Source of the DNA: UBA10449 sp005883585 | Lineage (GTDB): Bacteria > Chloroflexota > Dormibacteria > Dormibacterales > Dormibacteraceae | Reading direction: 5' to 3' | NCBI GenBank assembly: GCA_005883585.1 | Contig: VBFD01000123.1 | Location: forward strand, 12,705-76,704 | Length of the DNA: 64,000 nucleotides | Part shown: positions 58,262 to 64,000 of the stretch, in pieces | How positions within the stretch are numbered: the first letter of the stretch is position 1 | How the letters are laid out: each line of letters begins with the position of its first letter | The notes under the pieces: generated by a model | The model's input: only the letters and a program-made list of their open reading frames with translations | Databases searched by the model: none | Told to the model about the DNA's origin: nothing | Program-made: the position numbers and the translations under genes

Positions 58262-59224
58262 ATGAATAGCGCCACAGGCCGAATCACCAACCTGGCATTG
58301 CTCTTCCTGCTCGCGCTGGCCTTTGCCAGCGGGTGGGTAGCGTTCGAGTTGTCGGGCCAGCCGGCTCGGGCCGTTCTCCTGCTGCATGCGGCCGCCGGTG
58401 TCGCGATCGTGCTGCTGGTGCCGTGGAAGTCTGTGGTAGCGAAGCGGGGGTTACGCCGGCCTCGCACGCTCAAGTGGGCCTCGTTCGTGCTCGCGTTCGG
58501 GGTCGCCGTGTCGATCGTTTTCGGGCTGTTGCACGCCGCCGGTCATCCCGACGTCGGCTACCTGACTGCGATGGACTTTCACGTCGGCGCCGCCGTCTGC
58601 GTGATCCCGTTCCTTCTCTGGCACCTGGTGGCTCGGCCGCTCCGGCTGAGAGCCACAGACCTCGAGCGCCGCAGCTTTCTCAAAGGCGGCCTGCTCGCCG
58701 GGTCGGCGGGCCTCGCGGTCGCACTGCTGCCCTCGGCAAGGCGCGCGCCCACGGGATCGTTTCACGCCGCCCACCCGATCGCCACGACATGGATGTTCGA
58801 CAGCGTGCCGGCGGTCGACGTTGCTGCGTGGCGACTTGTCGTTGGGACGAAGGCGTGGACCTACGAAGAGCTGGTCGGGTACTCGGATCGCATCTCGGCG
58901 GTGATCGACTGCACGGGAGGCTGGTACTCCGAGCAGGTATGGGAGGGAGCACTGCTCGCACGCCTGCTGCCCGGCGCAACGGGCACAGCCTCGAGCCTGA
59001 ACGTCCGGTCGATCACCGGCTACAGCCGGCGTTTCCGGCTCGACGATGCCGGGCGCCTGCTGCTGGCGACCCGAATGGCCGGCAGCGAGCTCGACGCCGG
59101 CCTCGGCTATCCGGCTCGCCTGGTCGTGCCTGGCCAGCGCGGCTTTGCGTGGGTGAAGTGGGTCGTCGCCATCGAGCTCGATGATCAACCGTGGTGGTGG
59201 CAGCCACCCTTCCCGCTACAGTAG
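58262..59224 (+). CDS. Membrane b-type cytochrome-like / sulfite oxidase-like molybdopterin protein
   Basis: A 320-residue fusion. Residues 1-135 have four membrane helices with His residues suited to haem (LLLHAAAGVA, MDFHVGAAV, LLWHLVARP). After a twin-Ser/Arg stretch (RRSFLKGG) the C-terminal 170 residues match the sulfite oxidase molybdopterin domain: molybdenum Cys in VIDCTGGWYSEQVWEG (about residue 219) and RLVVPGQRGFAWVKWV. RRSFLKGG resembles a Tat motif following the membrane part, as in YedY/MsrP-type proteins. Confidence 0.82.
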   Translation: MNSATGRITNLALLFLLALAFASGWVAFELSGQPARAVLLLHAAAGVAIVLLVPWKSVVAKRGLRRPRTLKWASFVLAFGVAVSIVFGLLHAAGHPDVGYLTAMDFHVGAAVCVIPFLLWHLVARPLRLRATDLERRSFLKGGLLAGSAGLAVALLPSARRAPTGSFHAAHPIATTWMFDSVPAVDVAAWRLVVGTKAWTYEELVGYSDRISAVIDCTGGWYSEQVWEGALLARLLPGATGTASSLNVRSITGYSRRFRLDDAGRLLLATRMAGSELDAGLGYPARLVVPGQRGFAWVKWVVAIELDDQPWWWQPPFPLQ

Positions 59225-59232
59225 CTCTCGGA

Positions 59233-59691
59233 TTGCGCCACCTCGAATCGCAGCGATCGCTGCTCGCGCTGGGCCAGGATTCACCCGGCCTCTCGGCGCT
59301 CGCGAAGAAGCTCCGCCTCGCGCCGAATCACCACGTCGCGGTCATCAACGCGCCCCCGGGTTACCTGATGATCCTGGCGCCCGCTCCGGCGGACCTCTTC
59401 ACGGCGCTGAAGGACTCGACCCTCTATGACGTGGTCCAGCTCTTCGTGAACAACGTCGACGAGCTTCGAGCTCTCGGGCCGTCGGCCATCAAAGCCGTCA
59501 AGCCGGACGGGCTGCTGTGGATCGCTTACCCGAAGGGTGGCGCCACCAAGGGAGCGACCGACCTGCCCGCCACGCCCTGGTGGACGAAGCGCGACGTGCT
59601 CGGGGAGTTCACCGGAGAGACCGGGTACAAGCCTGTCGCCTTCGTCAAGCTCGACGACACCTGGACCGCGCTGCGCTTCAAAAAGACGTAG
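59233..59691 (+). CDS. Hypothetical protein (DUF3052-like alpha/beta domain)
   Basis: A 152-residue protein resembling DUF3052 and related small domains: LRLAPNHHVAVINAPPGYL, VVQLFVNNVDEL, DGLLWIAYPKGG and GYKPVAFVKLDDTWTALRF. These segments resemble a nucleotide-free Rossmann-like fold. TTG 59233 is a tentative start; a GTG at 59191 lies inside the preceding gene. Function unknown. Confidence 0.7.
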   Translation: MRHLESQRSLLALGQDSPGLSALAKKLRLAPNHHVAVINAPPGYLMILAPAPADLFTALKDSTLYDVVQLFVNNVDELRALGPSAIKAVKPDGLLWIAYPKGGATKGATDLPATPWWTKRDVLGEFTGETGYKPVAFVKLDDTWTALRFKKT

Positions 59692-59736
59692 CCATTCAGA
59701 TCCCCGGCGGCGCTGGCTAGTATCACGGCTGTTTAG

Positions 59737-60540
59737 ATGGACGGGCCGGCCCGAGGCGGACTCTGGAACAAGGTGGCCCTCGTCACGGGTGGCGGCAGCG
59801 GCGTGGGTCGCGCTGTCGCCAAGGCGATGGCGAGGCAAGGCGCCAACATAGTCGTCGCCGATTTCGACGAGCCGCGCATGGACCGCACCGTCGGCGAGAT
59901 CCTCAAACTCGGCACGAGCGAGTCCGCCATCGCCCTGTCGACCGATGTCCGCAGCGACTCCTCCGTCCGCTCGCTGGCGCGCGACTCGATCAAAGCCATG
60001 GGTCGCGTGGACATCCTCGTCAACGCCGCCGGTGTGTTGCTGCAAGGCAAGCTCGATCGGATATCGAGCAAGGACTGGAGCTGGATGCTCGAGACCAACC
60101 TCCTCGGCGCGGTGCGGACGAGCACCGCATTCCTTCCCCACATGACGGAGCGCGGATCAGGCCACATCATCAACGCGGTCTCGTACGGCGGCCTCGTCCC
60201 GGCTGACCCGATGACGATCCCTTACGACACTGGCCAGGCGGCGCTCGCCACCTTCACTCAGGCACTCGCGCGCCAGACCAACGGCAGCGGGGTCGTCGTT
60301 TCGCTGTTTTGTCTCGGCTCGCGCAGCCCGCGCATCGGCCAGAACACGCGCACCCGCGGAATGGGCCGGTGGTTGAGCGGCGGTCTGGGGGCTGAGGAAG
60401 GCGCCAAGGTTTTCGACCAGCTCGCGGCGAGCCTCATCGACGGACTGCACCATCCACGGTTCCTGATCGTCGGCGACCCGGTTGAGGCCGACGCCCTCCG
60501 CGCGCGTTGGGACGCCCCAGTTCCGGCACCCGCAAAGTGA
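59737..60540 (+). CDS. Short-chain dehydrogenase/reductase with atypical active site
   Basis: A 267-residue SDR. The cofactor loop is VTGGGSGVGRAVA (about residue 17) and NAAG is intact (about residue 96). The catalytic YxxxK is changed: YDTGQAALATF has Gln in place of Lys (about residue 166). The Ser before it is present in NAVSYGG. It may be catalytically impaired or use another residue. Overlaps the Kef gene start as GTGA. Confidence 0.85.
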   Translation: MDGPARGGLWNKVALVTGGGSGVGRAVAKAMARQGANIVVADFDEPRMDRTVGEILKLGTSESAIALSTDVRSDSSVRSLARDSIKAMGRVDILVNAAGVLLQGKLDRISSKDWSWMLETNLLGAVRTSTAFLPHMTERGSGHIINAVSYGGLVPADPMTIPYDTGQAALATFTQALARQTNGSGVVVSLFCLGSRSPRIGQNTRTRGMGRWLSGGLGAEEGAKVFDQLAASLIDGLHHPRFLIVGDPVEADALRARWDAPVPAPAK

Positions 60541-62276
60541 CCGTTCCAAGCGACCTCCTGTCGAGCATCGGAATCAGCATCGCCGTCGCGGCGGTGCTCG
60601 CTGTACTCGGCTGGAGGCTGCGCCAGCCGCTGATCCTCGCTTACCTGGTGACCGGTGTCGTCATCGGTCCGGTCGGGTTCAACTGGGTGCAGAACAAGGA
60701 GAGCATCCAGACCGTCGCGGAGATCGGCCTGATCCTTCTGCTTTTCATCATCGGCCTCGAGATCGATCTCAAGAAGCTTGCCTCCGCCGGCCTGCCCGTG
60801 CTGCTCACCGGGGCTCTGCAGGTCCCGATCTGCATCGCCCTCGGCCTCGGCTTCTTTTACCTGCTCGGCGTGCGCAACTCCAGCGGCAATTACGCGCTGC
60901 TCTACCTCGCGGCTTGCATGAGCCTGTCCAGCACGTTGGTGGTCGTCAAGCTGCTCAACGACAAGTTCGAGCTCGACACGCTGCCAGGCCGCATCACGCT
61001 CGGCGTGCTCGTCATCCAGGACATCTGGGCCGTGGGCATGCTCGCCGTGCAGCCCAACCTCACCAACCCAAACCTGCTCCCGCTGGCGTTCTCGCTGTGG
61101 AAGGGCGCCTTGCTCGTGACCGGCGGCTTTTTCATGGCCAAGTGGGTCCTTCCCTTCCTATTTCGATCCGTCGCCAAAGCGCCGGAGCTCGTGCTGGTGA
61201 GCGCGCTCGCGTGGTGCTTCTTCCTGGCCAGCGCCGCGAGCGTGATCGGGCTCTCCCGCGAGATGGGTGCCCTGATCGCCGGAGTGAGCCTCTCCACCTT
61301 CCCCTACAACCTCGACGTCATGGCCAAGGCGATCAGCATCCGCGATTTCTTCGTCACGCTCTTCTTCGTCGCGCTCGGCATGCAGATTCGAATTCCCACT
61401 CTGCAGGTGGTGGAGATTGCCCTTGCCGCGTCCGCCTTCGTGATGGTGAGCCGGCTTTCGGTCGTGCCCATCCTGTATTTCCTCGGGATGGGCCACCGCG
61501 CCAGTCTGCTGCCGGCGATCAACCTGGCCCAGGTGAGCGAGTTCTCGATCGTCATCGCTTCGATCGGACTGACGTATCACCAGATCAGCACAGACGTGGT
61601 GACGGTCGTGATCATGACCTTCGCGATCACATCCGTCGTGTCGACCTACATGATCAATTCGAGTCACCGCGTCCAGAAGGTCCTGAGCAGAGGGCTGAGA
61701 TTTCTGCATGTGCGGGACCTCGACCAGGGTGAGGCTGCGCCTCAGCGTGAGGCGGCCAGGCCGGAGACGATGATTTTTCTCGGCTTCTACCGCGACGCGA
61801 GCTCGATCCTCCTGGAGCTCGAGAGCGAAGGCACCGCCGTCGAGGGGCAGGTGATGCTCGACAAGGTCCTGGTCATCGACTTCAACCCGACGGTGATGCG
61901 AGAGCTGCAGAAGCGAGGAATCAGCATCGTCTACGGCGACATCGCACACGCCGACACTCTGCGTCACGCGGGCATCGAGAACGCGGAGCTCGTCGTCAGC
62001 AGCATTCCCGACGACATCCTTCGGGGCACTGACAACCTGAGGCTGCTCCGCAATGCCCGCGCCAGCTGTCCTAGAGCCAAGGTCATGCTCACGACCGACC
62101 ACATACCGCAGGCGCTTCATTTCTATAAGGCCGGCGCCGACTTCGTCTACGTCCCGAGGCTCCATTCCGCCCAGCAGATCGCCCGCATCCTCAAGAACGG
62201 GCTGGTCGACGGTTTCGACGGCGTACGCACCGCGGAGATCGAGCACCTCAAACAGCGCCGCGAGGTTCTGGCATAA
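60537..62276 (+). CDS. Kef-type cation/proton antiporter with TrkA-N domain
   Basis: A 579-residue CPA2 family antiporter. Twelve or so membrane helices with AYLVTGVVIGPVG and LLFIIGLEIDLKKL, then a C-terminal RCK/TrkA-N domain (DKVLVIDFNPTVMRELQKRG, YGDIAHADTLRHAGIENAEL). It probably exports K+ or Na+ in exchange for H+ under nucleotide control. Start GTG 60537 overlaps the SDR stop. Confidence 0.93.
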   Translation: MTVPSDLLSSIGISIAVAAVLAVLGWRLRQPLILAYLVTGVVIGPVGFNWVQNKESIQTVAEIGLILLLFIIGLEIDLKKLASAGLPVLLTGALQVPICIALGLGFFYLLGVRNSSGNYALLYLAACMSLSSTLVVVKLLNDKFELDTLPGRITLGVLVIQDIWAVGMLAVQPNLTNPNLLPLAFSLWKGALLVTGGFFMAKWVLPFLFRSVAKAPELVLVSALAWCFFLASAASVIGLSREMGALIAGVSLSTFPYNLDVMAKAISIRDFFVTLFFVALGMQIRIPTLQVVEIALAASAFVMVSRLSVVPILYFLGMGHRASLLPAINLAQVSEFSIVIASIGLTYHQISTDVVTVVIMTFAITSVVSTYMINSSHRVQKVLSRGLRFLHVRDLDQGEAAPQREAARPETMIFLGFYRDASSILLELESEGTAVEGQVMLDKVLVIDFNPTVMRELQKRGISIVYGDIAHADTLRHAGIENAELVVSSIPDDILRGTDNLRLLRNARASCPRAKVMLTTDHIPQALHFYKAGADFVYVPRLHSAQQIARILKNGLVDGFDGVRTAEIEHLKQRREVLA

Positions 62277-62288
62277 CCTGACCCGCAG

Positions 62289-62930
62289 TTGACCCGCATC
62301 CTTGCAATCGCGGACGAGGTCGACGAAGGCCTCTACGGGGACAAGCTGACGCGGCTGCAGGCCGACATCGTGCTTGGCTGCGGCGATCTTCCCTTCGACT
62401 ATCTCGAGTACATCGTCACTCGCCTCAACGTGCCGCTCCTTTATGTCCCGGGCAACCACGACCCCGATTTACGGCCGGTTGACGAAATGTGGAGCCCGAT
62501 GCGCGTCGAGTCGCCGACGAAGGGCCCCGAGGGCTGCGTCAACATCGATGGCCGCGTCATCGAGGAGGCCGGGCTTCGAATCGCGGGCCTCGGCGGCTCC
62601 ATGCGCTACAAGCCGGGTCCGAACCAATACTCGCAATCCGAGATGCGATGGCGCGCGTGGCGGATCGAGCTCAGGGCCAACCTGCGACGCGGCCGCGGCG
62701 GGCGCCGCATCGACGTTCTTCTGACACACGCGCCGCCAGAGGGCTTCTCCGGCAAGGAGGACGACCTGGCGCATCGTGGCTTCACGGCCTTCAATCGATT
62801 GATCAAGAACCTGCAGCCCCGCCTGCATGCGCACGGCCACATCCACCCTTACGGCATGCCGCAGCCCGTCCGGAAGCTGGGCGCGACCTTGATCATCAAT
62901 GCGGTCCCACACCGCTGGATCGAAATCTAG
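62289..62930 (+). CDS. Metallophosphoesterase
   Basis: A 213-residue calcineurin-like phosphoesterase: LGCGDLPFDYLEY, YVPGNHDPD, LLTHAPPEGF and HAHGHIHPYG provide the dinuclear metal ligands. The first aspartate motif is altered (IADEVDEG where D-x-H is usual), as in some members. Start TTG 62289. Substrate unknown. Confidence 0.86.
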   Translation: MTRILAIADEVDEGLYGDKLTRLQADIVLGCGDLPFDYLEYIVTRLNVPLLYVPGNHDPDLRPVDEMWSPMRVESPTKGPEGCVNIDGRVIEEAGLRIAGLGGSMRYKPGPNQYSQSEMRWRAWRIELRANLRRGRGGRRIDVLLTHAPPEGFSGKEDDLAHRGFTAFNRLIKNLQPRLHAHGHIHPYGMPQPVRKLGATLIINAVPHRWIEI

Positions 62931-62933
62931 CGG

Positions 62934-63884
62934 CTAGAGCGGAAGGCTGGCGCCGACCCCCTCCGCCCGCGCCCGGTCGTAAACCAACCGCGCGGTGGCG
63001 GCGTCCTCGACCGCGTGGCCGGTCGACTTGTAGACCGTGACCTCGTCTTCGGAGGTGCGTCCCGGTCTCGTACCCGCGAGAACCTCCCCGACCTCGGTCA
63101 GCTTGTCGGCGTCCATGCCTTGCAGCTCGTATGCGCCGGCCGGGGGCGCGTTGGTAGCTGCTCCCCGCCATTCCACGAAGACGCGCGCGGCGGACATGAT
63201 CTCGGGATCGATCTCGGGTCCGAACGTGCCACCCACCGAGCTCACATGCGTCCCTGCCTTGAGCCACTCGCGACGGACGACCGGTTCGCGCGCGTCGGTG
63301 CAGCAGGCGACCACATCGGCGCCGCGCACGGCGTCTTCGAAGGAGCTCGCTACGCGGGCACGCGGATAGCGGGAGGCGAGTCTGGCGGCCTTGCCGGCAT
63401 CTCTGGACGCGATGCGGATCTCATCGAAGTCGCGAACGCGAGGGAACGTCTCGAGATGAGAGGCCCCCTGCACTCCCGCGCCGAGGATCGCGAGCACCCT
63501 GGCATCCTCTCTGGCCAGGGCGCGCGTTGCGACCGCGGCGGTCCCGCCGGTGCGGATGGCGGTGATGTACGTCCCGTCCATGACCGCCAAGGGCGCGCCG
63601 TCGCCCTCGTCGAAAAGCGCAATGAGCCCCTGATGCGAAGGCAGCCCGCGGTGATGATTGCCCGGAAAGACCGAGACGAGCTTCACCTCGAGCGCGACAC
63701 CGGGCACGTACCCGGGCATCGATCCCAACAGACCCGCATCAGGGACGCGGACCGCGACGCGCGGCGGGACGACTGTTATGCCCGAAGAGAATGCGACGAG
63801 GGCATCGCCGAGGGCGTCGAGCATCGCGTCGACGTCGAGCAGACGCTCCACGTCTTCGCGGCTCAGGTAGAGAAGCTCACGCAC
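62934..63884 (-). CDS. Ornithine cyclodeaminase / mu-crystallin family protein
   Basis: A 316-residue NAD-binding enzyme of the OCD family. N-terminal LSREDVERLLDVDAML, the Rossmann loop LAILGAGVQGASHLETF (about residue 130), GADVVACCTDARE and GTHVSSVGGTFGPEIDPE are typical. Members convert ornithine to proline, or reduce ketimines or act on alanine; the exact substrate is not clear. Confidence 0.88.
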   Translation of the reverse strand: MRELLYLSREDVERLLDVDAMLDALGDALVAFSSGITVVPPRVAVRVPDAGLLGSMPGYVPGVALEVKLVSVFPGNHHRGLPSHQGLIALFDEGDGAPLAVMDGTYITAIRTGGTAAVATRALAREDARVLAILGAGVQGASHLETFPRVRDFDEIRIASRDAGKAARLASRYPRARVASSFEDAVRGADVVACCTDAREPVVRREWLKAGTHVSSVGGTFGPEIDPEIMSAARVFVEWRGAATNAPPAGAYELQGMDADKLTEVGEVLAGTRPGRTSEDEVTVYKSTGHAVEDAATARLVYDRARAEGVGASLPL

Positions 63885-63914
63885 GTCCCGGCATCATAGG
63901 ACCGGAGCCGAAAG

Positions 63915-64000
63915 ATGAAGGAATTCCTGCGCAACGGCAAGCTGGTCACGCTGATGCTCGGGCATCTGACGGTCGACAGCTACGTCGGCGTCATCCCGGT
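63915..64000 (+). CDS. MFS transporter, 5' fragment
   Basis: Only the first 28 residues are in the window. LMLGHLTVDSYVGVIPV resembles helix 1 of MFS drug or fosmidomycin-resistance-type transporters, which begin with a GHxxxD motif. It diverges from the ornithine cyclodeaminase family gene. Confidence 0.5.
   Translation, partial: MKEFLRNGKLVTLMLGHLTVDSYVGVIP

Noticed and set aside
1..64000. Prophage, insertion sequence, integrase or CRISPR array
   Set aside because: No transposase, integrase or phage structural gene and no regular direct repeats were found on either strand.

Overview
The window is a 64 kb, high-GC (roughly two-thirds G+C by eye), densely packed bacterial chromosome segment. 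Most neighbouring genes on one strand overlap by 1-8 bases (ATGA, GTGA, TGATG junctions), and several promoters sit so close to start codons that the mRNAs look leaderless. Gene content is chromosomal and metabolic: PEP carboxylase, citramalate synthase, 6-phosphogluconate dehydrogenase, threonine synthase, proline dehydrogenase, LuxR/ECF/IclR regulators, and many two-component proteins. With the TAnnnT-type -10 boxes this suggests a soil-type Terrabacteria lineage such as Chloroflexota or Dormibacterota, possibly Actinomycetota. No rRNA, tRNA or phage gene is present to settle it. I see no CRISPR array, insertion sequence or prophage.

Layout. 1-7 kb: end of a molybdo-oxidoreductase-type locus (ferredoxin reductase, DUF6510), a small secreted protein, an oligopeptide-type binding protein, gnd, a threonine dehydratase-like enzyme and a class III aminotransferase. 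7-13 kb: CPBP protease, then a TPP riboswitch controlling a cytX-thiD thiamine salvage operon, facing a giant LuxR regulator. 13-20 kb: membrane proteins, an HD-GYP protein, ppc and cimA. cimA is preceded by a leader peptide and a terminator/antiterminator pair that look like an isoleucine attenuator. 20-26 kb: glycerol/dihydroxyacetone locus (aquaporin, DhaK, DhaL, a frameshifted Enzyme I, HPr, DhaM, IclR). 26-32 kb: an alpha-E / ATP-grasp / triple transglutaminase cluster. 32-39 kb: MFS transporter, OmpR-type two-component pair, membrane proteins and a PAS kinase. 39-46 kb: a candidate peptide-signalling module (small membrane protein, 31-residue secreted peptide, HTH-TPR receptor) followed by HD-GYP and hybrid-kinase signalling genes. 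46-54 kb: PAP2, YihY, threonine synthase, proline dehydrogenase, YceI, diiron protein, ECF sigma and anti-sigma. 54-64 kb: patatin, M50 protease, stress protein, cupredoxin-like protein, membrane molybdo-enzyme, SDR, Kef antiporter, phosphoesterase, ornithine cyclodeaminase family, and the start of an MFS gene.

The observations that most deserve follow-up are the peptide/HTH-TPR module at 39.5-41.5 kb, the cimA attenuator whose terminator stem also contains the cimA ribosome binding site, a ~172-nt structured element present twice in opposite orientations (41.5 and 53.8 kb), and a recurring lack of canonical start codons (ATC/ATA in their place).
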